Part shown: piece by piece, positions 1 to 10,321 of the stretch
Layout: every line of letters begins with the position of its first letter
How positions within the stretch are numbered: position 1 is the first letter of the stretch
Assembly (NCBI GenBank): GCA_973895155.1
Contig: OZ316897.1
Location: forward strand, 15,438,001-15,502,000
Source: Marsupella aquatica
Lineage: Eukaryota; Marchantiophyta
Length of the DNA stretch: 64,000 nt
Direction of reading: 5' to 3'
The notes under the pieces: model-generated
Database searches by the model: none
What the model saw: the letters and a program-made list of their open reading frames with translations, nothing else
Told to the model about the DNA's origin: nothing
Position numbers and translations under genes: made by a program

Positions 1-220
1 AACAGTGTCAGAATCTCTTGGGACCAACGCAAATTGCAACATCTCCTTCCTATACTCGTAGACTACAGCCGTACAACCTTAACTGACGACTTCTCCGCTA
101 GGTCAGGTATCAGTGAACTGGATTTGCTTTGGTCTTCGCCTTGTCTATAATTGAAGACCAACAGGAACCACATTTATGCAAATTTACGGAAGTTAGATAA
201 AGAGTGGATTATTTCCATAC

Positions 221-1550
221 GAAAGTAAGCCTTGAAGAGGCCCAATGGCACGCACGCAATGTATTGAAACTGGTCTTTGCAGATCTCGACCTAAATTGAG
301 TTGCTCCCTGAGTATGTCCACCTGGAGAGTTACGTCGATTTCTCTACCGCGGGTTCCCAGGTCCAACCCAACCTGAGATCAAAACTCAAAAACTCACGGT
401 GAAAGGAGAATAGGTGTATGGGACATCCAAACTGATCTGCAACAATTGTACACTATTGTTAACTGCTGGAAGACATCACTTTCTGCTTGAAGCTGCGGAC
501 TGGATAGTCGAGTAAATGATGAAATGTAATCCTAGAGGAATGGTAAGACAGTATAAGCACGTTCCCCTGAAATATAGGCGTGTAGGACTGGCCAAAGCCT
601 TTCTGGCAATGAAAACAAAGATATGGAGACCCACTTCTACATCAGCGAATTGGTTCCTTCGAGCACTTGAGGAAGTAAAAGCCTTCAGAGAAACATATTA
701 CCTCTCCCAGTCCTGCGGTGGGGTTTGCTTTAAGCATCTCCCGAAGAGTGGACAGCCAATTCTCAGACCTCTTCGGAATCCACCTGCGCCATGAGATGCA
801 AGACAAATCAATATATCACTGTAGGTGGTTGAAGTTTGAAGAGAGACGCGTCTGACCTTATAATTTTTGGGCTCGTAATTTTCATGTCATACCTTGACTG
901 TATTCTAAACTCTAAGTTCTAAGCTCTATGACAAGGCAAGCGGACTAGAAGAATCGGAAGGAGAGCAACATAAAGAGCAAATCCTTTACTCAGGTCTACG
1001 AGGTAACAATTTGATATCAGAAAGAACCAGAAGCATCTAACACCTAACACGCTCGGCTAACTAGTCAGAGTAGTGGAGACTAGACCTACCAGGGATGGAG
1101 GCCGAAATTGGGAATAACAGAGTTGTAGCTTTCACCCATTTTCTTCACTACTCCCCAATCTTCCTGAAATACATACGCAGTCTCAACTATATCGTTAATG
1201 AGGCGATTGAAATTTCTTAACGATTTTCGATTCCTTTGTAGAAGTAAAAAAATGATCATAAATTCTGGTAATCTCTGACAAAACCTCAAATTAGCTTCCA
1301 AAACTATTTAGTCACTAGTCTGTAAAGCACAAGGCACTGATAAATCATTATTTTGATCATCACTTCCACCTCGAAAAGACGCCGGAAAAAGAACAAATCT
1401 CGAATTCGAGCAATTCTATGTCCTGCTTCCCATTTGGCTGTCCAGAAAAATCGTGCGCTGCTTGCAAGGCACTTCGATTCAGCGACCAAAACAATGTTCA
1501 ATTTGATTAGGTTAGGATGGTTGAAAGATGGTTCAGCCAGCCAGCCAGTC

Positions 1551-1583
<33 letters not shown>

Positions 1584-1731
1584 GTCTGTCGGACTAAACC
1601 TCTGAGGTGCCATTGACAGCGAACCAGCGAACCCCTGCATCAGACGCCTGCTGGATGAGCTTCGGCGCACTAGCCGCGATACGCAAGTCCTGCAGATGGC
1701 AGTGCGCGTCGAAGAGAGTCAATCGAGCCAT
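221..1731 (-). CDS. TatD-family metal-dependent hydrolase, 5' part (3' part off the left edge or unresolved)
   Basis: Four in-frame exons on the minus strand: 1731-1600, 1163-1090, 783-702 and 372 to about 221. All internal junctions are GT-AG and keep frame. Exon 1 starts MARLTLFDAHCHLQD; the HxH pair (His10, His12) is the metal-binding motif that opens TatD enzymes. Exon 1 ends in NGTSE, exon 2 in PNFGLHPW, exon 3 in GLGE and exon 4 begins VGLD, rebuilding the family's GE(I/V)GLD acidic motif. Exon 4 then carries RPVSIHCVRA, another metal-site region. TatD proteins are 3'-5' deoxyribonuclease-like amidohydrolase-fold enzymes; the plant forms are poorly characterised. Met at 1731 was chosen because the family motif follows at once, although the frame is open upstream to 1785. 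The donor at about 220 is probable, not certain. I could not place the remaining C-terminal exons in 1-220, so the gene is partial here. Intron 1 contains an AATC microsatellite. Confidence 0.85.
1552..1583. repeat. AATC tetranucleotide microsatellite
   Basis: About eight consecutive AATC units, preceded by a short CCAG run, lie in intron 1 of the TatD-like gene. A simple length-variable repeat with no coding significance. Confidence 0.95.
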
Positions 1732-2312
1732 CGGCCTCCTCTTCTTCTGTAGATATGTCCTACTCCCATCAATTCGTCGCCTCAAGAGCTCGTCACATGG
1801 GATCCAAGGTCATGAGTCAAGTCAATTTCTGAAGAGAGATATGTGCCATCTACACTAGTCGAACCAATTCATCAACATGAGCTGCGACTGATTGATGGCT
1901 CAGGATCTCGAAGCTCTCTTTTTGCTCAAAAGACGGAGCTGCCAGATTCGGAAGTGGAGGGAAATTACATGGGCGAAGTCAAAGTGTCACCATAGCTGAT
2001 GATCTTGTGGGCTATCCCAGAATTCGTCTAAGCATTGTTTTTAGTAGACACCTTAATTTGACCAGGCCTAGATTATCACCGGCTTAATTATCAGCATTAG
2101 TATTAACTACTATCCCATTGCCAACGCAATTAGGGCTCTCAGATTATGAGCCTCAAGCTTCCGAGTTAGGAACCATTTTGTCCACAAACAATTGGCAGCT
2201 TTTTCAGAGTTAGGAATGATGGCTTTTGTCCATACACAAATGGCCATCCCTTTTTTCATAGGGTTAAGTAAAGGAGCTTTCTTTTCACTAGCTTCTACCA
2301 TGACTTATATAT

Positions 2313-2458
2313 GGTCATGACATAATATAACCAATCTTTCCGGCAAAATGTTATGAATCATGAATTGTGGTAGTCCATAACTTTTGGTCATAACATAATA
2401 TAACCAATCTTTCTGGCAAAATATTATGAATCATGAATTTTGGTAGTCCATAACTTTT
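2313..2458. repeat. Tandem duplication, two units of about 73 bp
   Basis: Units begin at 2313 and 2386 and are nearly identical (GGTCATGACATAATATAACC and onward). A truncated third piece with the same ACATAATATAACCAAT core sits near 3167-3187, so the unit may be a remnant of a dispersed repeat. Confidence 0.85.
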
Positions 2459-3249
2459 CATGTTCATAACTTTAACTACTAATAAATGTCCATCAAATTG
2501 TGGGGTTTGAGACCCCTAGTATTGTCTACAGTACGTGTTCTTGATTGTAGAGAGATGGCCAGGCAATTCAATCAGCATAAGTGAGTTCATTTCAGAGCAG
2601 TGAAAATGATCCAATGCTGGAAGCTGGCAGAATGCATGTTGACCGTTGGATCATTCAAGGTTTACCAAGAGTTACTTCAACTAACCAGCGCCAGAGAAAG
2701 GCCCTTTGGTTGTCTCTCTTGATTGGATCTTTTGCCTGTGGATCATGTCTCCGGGATGGGAGCCTTTTGTTGTTTGGCAGTTTGATATATTATAATCTTT
2801 GACTCGACACTAAATGCTTTCCAAGTTTCCTCTCAAATCTTGGTTTGACATGAGATGCTTTCCAAGTTTCCTCTCCAAGGAATTTGCAAAAAGGTGCATT
2901 CCAATACACTAGCTCCAAGCACTGGTGGCTTGTAGATGCTACATCCACTGGCAATGCCCGAGAGCACAACGACCAGCAATTGTAGGAATGTATGTAGCAA
3001 ATTGCATAGTAGATAATTGTCATACAAATATCCTTGGGGAGAGTGGATGGAAGGAATCATCACAGAAGAGCAGTACCATTTCTCTGATGTGCACTTTGAG
3101 CTGGAGGCCAACATTGCTCAAACCAAACCAAATAACTATTGAGTCTCATTTGGTGAAACTTATGGTGATGACATAATATAACCAATAGAGAAGGGTGTCC
3201 ACTCAGTCAACATAATTTCTGTAAGGAACGTACACTATATAGACATGTA

Positions 3250-3470
3250 ACCAGATTTTAAGAGGGCACGAACTCCAGCGGGAGAGAAGACCAGATCAGC
3301 CCGGCGTCGATCAGGAACCCCATCCCATGGGGGTAACACGTATCGCTACTCCATCATGACATGGTACCCACAGTCATAGGGCAATGGCCGCCATTATATC
3401 CCGGATGCCAAGAATCCGGGATTTAGAATCCACTAGCCCCGACTAACCGTTCTTTGAACGTGAATAGCTC
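3250..3470. other. GC-richer block with two perfect hairpins, unidentified
   Basis: The block stands out from AT-rich flanks and has no ORF. It contains a 6-bp stem with a 3-base loop (3318-3332) and a 9-bp stem with a 7-base loop (3398-3422). It could be the edge of a transposable element or a structured RNA; I do not recognise it. Confidence 0.4.
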
Positions 3471-3937
3471 AGAGAACAATAAAAACATTATCAAATATAT
3501 TATTTATTCATATTCTTTTTAAGTTAATGAAATGGTAAAAAACTCATCATTTTAATAATCATATATAATATATCATTCTCCTTTATGTGCATATCACTCT
3601 TTTTGTATGCACATCCATCTTCTATGCACATTTGTTGTGGTGGGGCCATAGTGCCCATATTTTTTGAATCTAAATACTTAGAAATTATCACAAAAAAAAT
3701 TGCATGTATCAATTGACATACATTTTAGTCATGTCATGAGTTTTTCCCAGTCATAAACATGATGGCCATAGAGTTAGGGTCTAGAGGCTTCACTCTACAC
3801 CTAGGCCCTTAAAAGTAGACTTCACTTGGCGCTTTTTATATAATACGGAACTGTAAGATTGGATGTCAAGGTAAACCAAACCCAGACCAGCAAAAATTCT
3901 TCCTTATTTCGGGGGAAGGTATTGCCGTTGACACTTT

Positions 3938-4200
3938 GAAGGCATCCCTTCATGTATTGTAGGAACGAAAAGACTGAAGGAAACCAGCAGAAATTCTCCA
4001 GGGATTTCATAGAAAGGCATCCCCGTTGACACTTTTGAAGGCATCCCTTCACGTAATGTAGGAACGAAAAAGAGTGAAAGGAAAACGAAGCCAAGCTGAA
4101 ATGTGTAACACAGTACTTTTGAAGGTATCCCCTTCACGTAATGTAGGAAGGAAAAAGAGTGAAAGGAAAACGAAGCCACGCTGAAGCCACGCTGAAATGT
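3938..4200. repeat. Three imperfect tandem repeats of about 85-100 bp
   Basis: Units start near 3938, 4037 and 4121. Each begins with a GAAGGCATCCCTTCA-like phrase followed by a TGTAGGAACGAAAA-like phrase; units two and three also share GAAAGGAAAACGAAGCCA. They create long minus-strand ORFs with no recognisable protein. Confidence 0.8.
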
Positions 4201-4376
4201 GTAACACAGTGCCAAAGGGCAGAAAAGGCCGAACCGGGAATGGCAAAGCAGCCCAATAATGAAGGGAAAGGGCCCTAGCACCAGATCATACAGTACGTAG
4301 TTAGTAGCCAGATTCTCCCTTCTGCTGCCAGATGACAGGAGCCAGTGTGGCACCTTTGGAAAAAACCTTAGTAGAA

Positions 4377-4450
4377 ATCCCTGATCACGATCCTACTAGT
4401 ACGTACAAATGTGAATCCCTGATCACGATCCTACTTGTACGTACAAATGT
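4377..4450. repeat. 37-bp tandem duplication
   Basis: The unit ATCCCTGATCACGATCCTAC followed by a GTACGTACAAATGTGA phrase occurs twice back to back with a period of 37 bp and one or two differences. Confidence 0.9.
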
Positions 4451-4977
4451 GAATTCCAAGGCGGCTCAATATTTATGACTCTATCCGTGTTTTCCGTGCA
4501 GATGGCCTGGAAAATGTCGGCGCAACAAATGATCTCTCCACAGCAACACTCCCGCTCATCTCGCCGGCGCATTTATTCAGCAGGCAACAAAAAGTCCCGC
4601 TCATGTCAATGAATTCCAACTTGAGGCACTGAGGCAGCTTGTACAACGTCGCTACGCTAGACTCCCTGGACTGATACATATTTGAGATTCTTTGTTCGAT
4701 TTTCGTCTCGCAATTCGTTCGCCGGCTAAGTTTTGGTGCTGCAAGGCTCTGGTGTCGACAGTAAATTTGTGCTCTTGGTTCTGAGTACTCATCACGAAAA
4801 ATGAAACGGAAGACTCGTCCAGGCATGCTCCTTCTCTCTTTAATGCCGCTGTAGCATCATTTTCAGACCTTGATTTATCATGCTACCGTAGACGCTCACA
4901 CAAAAGATTTCCAGTCAATCGTAATAAATTTATGCTTCACGTTAAGAGTCTCCACATAGCACAATCATGCCGTCTAA

Positions 4978-6594
4978 ATGTTTCTAGATCTTCATGTACC
5001 AGATCTGCATGTACCACCGTTAGGAACTCCATGGCCGTCCATCTTTATAGCTGGACAGGAGAAGCCGAAGATTGTGAAGAGTGCAGAAGAGGCACAGGTT
5101 CGGGCCTCTGCATCGGTACTCTTCAATCTACGACTGATGGTGAACGATCCTGCTTTTAGCGACGTGGTGTTCCTCTGTAACGATGGGAAACGAGTGCAAG
5201 CATCACGAATACTGCTGGCGGGCAGGTCGGAAGTGCTGAAGAGCATGTTCATGAATGGTATGGCAGAGTCTAATCTCTCCGAGATTAAAATGGCTGAAAT
5301 CTCCTCACCGGTGCTGCTCGCCGTATTCGAGTTTCTCTACACAGGAACCGTGATTAAATTTGAACCCGAAGGTTGGGAGATCGCTTGTGGAGTGATAACT
5401 GCTTCCAGGTACTTCCTCCTCCCTGACTTGGAGATGATTACACACAAGTTCATGCACAATCTAACAATGGCTGTCGTTGACGACTTGCCCGAGGCCGCCA
5501 CTATGTTGACAGCCGCCGTTGCATTGAAGTCCCTGTCTGACAAGACTGATGCGAGCCTGAATGAGTTGGTCACTATACTGAGCTCAAATTGGTCGGATTC
5601 TCTGTACGTTAAGAGCCTCTCTGAGGAAGCCTTTGACTACATTTTAAAGAACAGCAGGGGCAATTGTGAAGAAGATGGCAAGCTCTCATTCACGGAATAC
5701 CTACGTTTCAGACAAGTGATTCGATGGTGGTCTTATCAAACTGACTTTGGATCCTGTGCAGCAGAAGAGCTCCTGACTTTTATTGAGAAAGAAGCCTTGT
5801 CTATCTGTGCAAACATAGACGTATTTGAGAGGGTCGAGAGCCCACGGGAAGATGCTACATGCATTCTACATGACTGGCATTGCTGGAGGGTGGACAAAGC
5901 GTCTAGGAACTCGGCGATAAGATTGATGTCGAATATTGACTGTCGGAGGAGCCATCCTATACTAGTTGCGAAGGTGGTGGAGCCCTTGAAAGTTGTTTCT
6001 GGCGAAGAGATCCTGAATGCCTTTCGGTTTCATGCCATTCGAAGACTCATAATTTGCGTCTCTAAATGTTGTTGGGCGCATGGCGAGTCGTATTGTACGC
6101 TTGACAACGGGTCTATCCTCCAGAAAACCCAAGATGGAGATGGACTAGCGGTGATGACAGCCGGAATGTCGCGCGTGAATGGTGTATATCAGTGGCGTTT
6201 CGTCCTCGAACAAACGGAGATCAATGACGTTGTTCAGCTGGGATTTATGTACCAGAAGAGCATAAAGGGGGAACTTGACGGTGAGTCACTATCTGCTCGA
6301 GATGACGCAAGACTGATAGAGATTTCTGAGGGCCAGGTGAGTGTCAATAAAGAAAACCGTAGACACTTTGACTGGACGGTACTTCGGAGCCATTTCAATT
6401 ATAGTGAGCGGACAACAGTAGGTTTTAAGTATGATGCATTAGAGCACACCTGTTCTGTCTCTATCGACGAACAGGATTTTGGTATATGTTGGGAACGTCT
6501 TCCGGATGAAGCCTACTACCCAGCAGTCTCTCTCGGTTTTGCTTTTAGAAGACATGTACGCATCGAACTTGGAAGCGGGTTCGACATATTATGA
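4978..6594 (+). CDS. BTB/POZ-BACK-SPRY domain protein, intronless
   Basis: A 538-codon single-exon ORF. Residues about 50-165 form a BTB/POZ domain: FSDVVFLCNDGKRVQASRIL, then a FEFLYTG motif. A BACK-like helical region follows (about 170-265, including SLYVKSLSEEAFDYIL and FRQVIRWW). The C-terminal 150 residues look like a SPRY/B30.2 fold: NGVYQWRF, VVQLGF, TTVGFKYDALEHTCSVSID and PAVSLGFAF. BTB-BACK proteins usually act as CUL3 E3-ligase adaptors, with the third domain choosing the substrate. By that rule the SPRY part would be the recognition module, which is inference. The first 45 residues are not family-like; the Met at 4978 is the first of the frame, and a later in-frame start remains possible. 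No convincing core promoter was identified. Confidence is high for BTB and good for SPRY. Confidence 0.88.
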   Translation: MFLDLHVPDLHVPPLGTPWPSIFIAGQEKPKIVKSAEEAQVRASASVLFNLRLMVNDPAFSDVVFLCNDGKRVQASRILLAGRSEVLKSMFMNGMAESNLSEIKMAEISSPVLLAVFEFLYTGTVIKFEPEGWEIACGVITASRYFLLPDLEMITHKFMHNLTMAVVDDLPEAATMLTAAVALKSLSDKTDASLNELVTILSSNWSDSLYVKSLSEEAFDYILKNSRGNCEEDGKLSFTEYLRFRQVIRWWSYQTDFGSCAAEELLTFIEKEALSICANIDVFERVESPREDATCILHDWHCWRVDKASRNSAIRLMSNIDCRRSHPILVAKVVEPLKVVSGEEILNAFRFHAIRRLIICVSKCCWAHGESYCTLDNGSILQKTQDGDGLAVMTAGMSRVNGVYQWRFVLEQTEINDVVQLGFMYQKSIKGELDGESLSARDDARLIEISEGQVSVNKENRRHFDWTVLRSHFNYSERTTVGFKYDALEHTCSVSIDEQDFGICWERLPDEAYYPAVSLGFAFRRHVRIELGSGFDIL

Positions 6595-7166
6595 ACGGCT
6601 AGAAGTGTCGGGAATTTGCCTTGCTGACAGGGAAGACAATTTCTAGCTTCGATTTCATCTGTTGATGAGTCCCTGTGTACCTTGAAGGGCAAATGGCTTA
6701 GAGCATAGTGAAGTATCTAAGATCAGGATGTGTTTGCTGTCGAGGGTTGCAAAAGCGTTGTGATATTACAGTAAGAAGCAATCAAAACATAGCAGCACTT
6801 TTTTCCAAATTTTGAATTGAGGATAAAGAGCATCGGAGCATCTGGGGACACTAGACACACGGTGCCATCGGAAAATGCATGCAGAAGTTCTCAACCTAGT
6901 CATCGAGAGGCTAATTCAAAAATACAACTGCCTATTCGACGTCGAACTTTACACCCAATGCGATCAGTCTCACGAAAAGTATGTGCGTGATAAGACTGCC
7001 ATATAGCTCCGCACTATGACCGAAACCTCCAATTCATCCACACCTGAGATTTGTCATGGTGTACAAAGGGCAAGCTCAGCCTGCATCTCCCATGGTCCAA
7101 ACAATCCACAGTAAACCACCCTTTAGTCGGAAGGTATAACAGCTGTGGATATGCAACGATCGTTGA

Positions 7167-7326
7167 CGATACCAAGAAACGTAATTCAGGGTACACATAA
7201 AAACATGACATTTTTTTCAGTATAATATGATATAAACTCGAGACGTCGATACCAAGAAACGTAATTCAGGGTACACATAAAAACATGACATCTTTTTTAG
7301 TATAATATGATATAAACTCGAGACGT
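7167..7326. repeat. 80-bp tandem duplication
   Basis: Two adjacent units (7167-7246 and 7247-7326), nearly identical, each starting CGATACCAAGAAACG and ending ACTCGAGACGT. They differ mainly in a T-run, indicating a recent duplication. Confidence 0.93.
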
Positions 7327-7558
7327 CGAGCGTGGGAGAGGCTCATGCACAACGCTCAAATTAGCAGGTTGTGCCACACACACTTCAATTCAATAGCTCG
7401 AGATGTATTTGCACTCCCATCAACCATCTAATAATTTTGAGCTAACTGGTGGATGAAGCTTCTAACCACAAACCTCAGCTGCTTTTAAAAACATGATGGG
7501 GAAAAAATTGGGAACTCAAAGGGCGAATTTGCCCTGGATTCATGAATGTCTAGGGCTC

Positions 7559-7579
7559 GTGTGTGTGTGTGTGTGTGTG
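7559..7579. repeat. GT dinucleotide microsatellite
   Basis: About ten uninterrupted GT units. Confidence 0.95.
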
Positions 7580-9700
7580 AAAAGATTGTTAAGAATTGTG
7601 AAAACTGCGAAGAATTGTGAAGATTGTGAAGAATTCGTCCCACATTCGCCTCCGCTGTTTTACATGTAACTGCAAACTATAGAAATCAAATCAAAATTTG
7701 ACCTCTTCCCTGACTCACACTACAATCTCGTATCACAATGGATTCTCTAGATACAGTAAACATCTGCTTCTTCGGTGAATGCCAAACTGAAAATCCACAA
7801 TCGCGTTGAGCGCGGATTAGATGTTCGACAAGACATATCCTCGTCTGGGGCCCTGCATTCACAATAAACTTATAATCAATTAGGTTGGGAAGGAGATATT
7901 GCAACAGTCAATATTCTGGCTTCTTAAACTTGACTGTGCATCAGTGAAGGAAGCACGACATCAATCATGGACGTCGGCTGCACGTATCCCACTCTAGAGA
8001 TATGATGGCTCGATCAAAAAATTGCTTTGACTAAATAATCACCTATTGTTCAAGGATCAACCCATTTGATACTCTGGAATTTAAAAACAAAACACTAACT
8101 GGAAAACTCACATGCCCTCCATTTCAGGCGATCCACTTCTTCAACTATGCAGAAATCCTCGGCGGAACTACCAGAATTAGACTTGATGCCCCTGAAAAGA
8201 TGTGAAATCTCTCGACTAACCACTAAAGTACCCTGCTATTTCAATATTCAAACTATTTCAATATTAGAATTGTATGTAATGAGGCCAAATAGAGCTCAGT
8301 CAACTCTTATTTAGGCTCAGATCCAGGGTGACTTGAGCATCATCTCTCAGTTGAATTACTTAGGATTAGAATGGGCCTGAACTGCAAAAAGCTTCGGGAT
8401 GTGCTTTGGTCCGAAGCTATAACTCCTGAGCCATGGCTGTTATGCCGATAGTGGCTGGGTTACAATCGGTAGACTGGTTGCCAACATTTCCTCTCATTTT
8501 GTTGTATTTTCCCTCTAAACAGTGACACTAATTGCTCTACCCAAGTAAATAGTCATATTGAATTGCAGTACATCAGAGCCTGGTAGGCCCGGGGGTTACA
8601 GATCATGTAAACCCCCCTCTTGTAAATTGTTCTTTTTATATCTATAAAAGGTTATGAGGCAGTACCCTGCACCTGAGCCACGGAACACTGTGCCAGTCTG
8701 GGCTGGGGATTCTCAATTTTGACTGAGATTATAGATTAGGCTCAAAGTGACAAACCGTGGCCCATGACAGTTTTGCAATGTAAAAGTGAAATGAATATCC
8801 CATCGCCCCCTCTTGGGGATGGGTTACCATACACAATCTCCCACACTAACATAGTCAAAAAAATCAGGAATTGGATTACAGCTTTGAGTGACTCCTAAGC
8901 AAGTCCCAGTAAAACAATGACTGCAACAGAGAGGCAGTGGGCACTTCTGCTTGCAAAAGGAGGGTGATCCTTAATGGGCAGATGGCAGAGCTTCTTTCCA
9001 AAAATGCACTAGATATGAGGGCAGTCGTGTCAGGATCTTTTGAGGGCTGATAGACCACAAGACTAAAATGCCATATGTGAAGTTTGGGAGTGACCCTTTG
9101 GCTTGCAATTTTCAAGATAGGAGGCTAGAATCCCATACTTACCATGAGTCAAGTATAGTCACCTGGACCTATTTGTCTGTCTCACTATCATGGTGAAGAC
9201 ATGACTTGCTTGAAGATATGCTGAACACAGATAGACTGATACTTACCTTAGAATATTGCTATTGCAGTTTGTCAGAAAGAACCTATCTCTTGGGACCCGG
9301 GCTTTGGATTCCCTCATGAGCCAAGGCTGCGGTTTTAGGGACTCTTGACAAATTTCTCCTCATGACCCTTCTACTGGATTCACTCCAGAGCTTTACCAGG
9401 CTTTTTGGTTTACTGTTGCATAGGCGTTAAGCTCCTTTATAATCTCGAGCTTTTGGCCTCTTTGCTCTTCATGGGTTTTCACTTGATTTCACCCATTCAT
9501 TGGGTCTTGTGTCTTTGGGATCCTGTCTCCTAGTTTGGTGTGTTTTGTGTTTTTGGAAGTGTGATGCATCTGCAGGTGGGCTGTTTTTGTCTGGGAAGGA
9601 TCCCCTACTTTTGACTTTCCTCCTTACTGGTGGGCCCACTTTACTCTGGGTTAATCTTTGAAACAAAGAACTGGCCAAGGAAAACAATGTATTAGTTATA

Positions 9701-9965
9701 GCTGAATGAGTCGGTTTTTTCCTTGAATGTATATCTTGACCCCAGACATTCCCTACTGTTTGCCAAGTGATTCTACCAATCTAGGCTCTTATTTAACTGT
9801 CAAAGAATATGAAGGGATCACTCATTTGTTGGTGAAAGCTGAGTGAGTCCACTTTTTCCTTGGTTGTATATCTTGCCCAGACATTCCCTACTGTTGCCCA
9901 GTGATTCTACCAATCTAGGCTCTTATTTAAATGTCAATGAATACGAAGGCATCACTTATTTGTTG
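9701..9965. repeat. Imperfect tandem duplication, about 130 bp
   Basis: Copies at about 9701-9837 and 9838-9965 share the order GCTGA(A/G)TGAGTC, ACATTCCCTACTGTT, GTGATTCTACCAATCTAGGC and TTATTTAA, with several substitutions and small indels. This is an older duplication than the 80-bp one at 7167. Confidence 0.9.
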
Positions 9966-10295
9966 TGAATTGTATCTTGGCCGTAGCCAACCCCAACCCA
10001 TCTCCAAACCAACGATCTATTTTCTGCTTTGAAAGCATCTCATTGTAGCCAAATAATTGAGACCTGAAGCTGTCCATGTTGCGAAATTGGGCCACTGGTA
10101 ATAAATGCTTTTTGAGTCATGTGCTACAAAAATTGTTCTTATTGTCAATGCTGCCGCAGTTTTATTCATATTTATGAAAATGTCAGGGTCTAATGTACAC
10201 GGAACTCTTACGTAGAGACTTAACCCACAGTCAGTTTCCCTCCTTTTTGTACATGTGGCAGCTCATTTCTCTGCATATTTTTGGTGATTAGACCA

Positions 10296-10321
10296 TAGTA
10301 GTAGTAGTAGTAGTAGTAGTA
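10296..10321. repeat. TAG trinucleotide microsatellite
   Basis: Eight to nine consecutive TAG units in an intergenic stretch. Confidence 0.95.

Larger units (their letters stand above)
1732..4977. other. Intergenic region between TatD-like and BTB genes
   Basis: No supportable coding exon on either strand. The TatD-like gene is transcribed leftward from 1731, so its promoter should lie just right of that point. Contents noted separately: a 73-bp tandem duplication near 2313, a GC-richer block with hairpins at 3250-3470, imperfect repeats at 3938-4200 and a 37-bp duplication at 4377. The longest ORF here, 149 codons on the minus strand at 3904-4353, is built from the imperfect repeats and resembles no known protein. 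Confidence 0.7.

Noticed and set aside
516-794. 92-codon plus-strand ORF
   Set aside because: Antisense to TatD-like exon 3, whose splice sites and family match are much stronger.
3904-4353. 149-codon minus-strand ORF with repeated FPSLFF-like phrases
   Set aside because: The protein repeats are produced by the imperfect DNA repeats at 3938-4200; no family resemblance and overlapping frames are also open.
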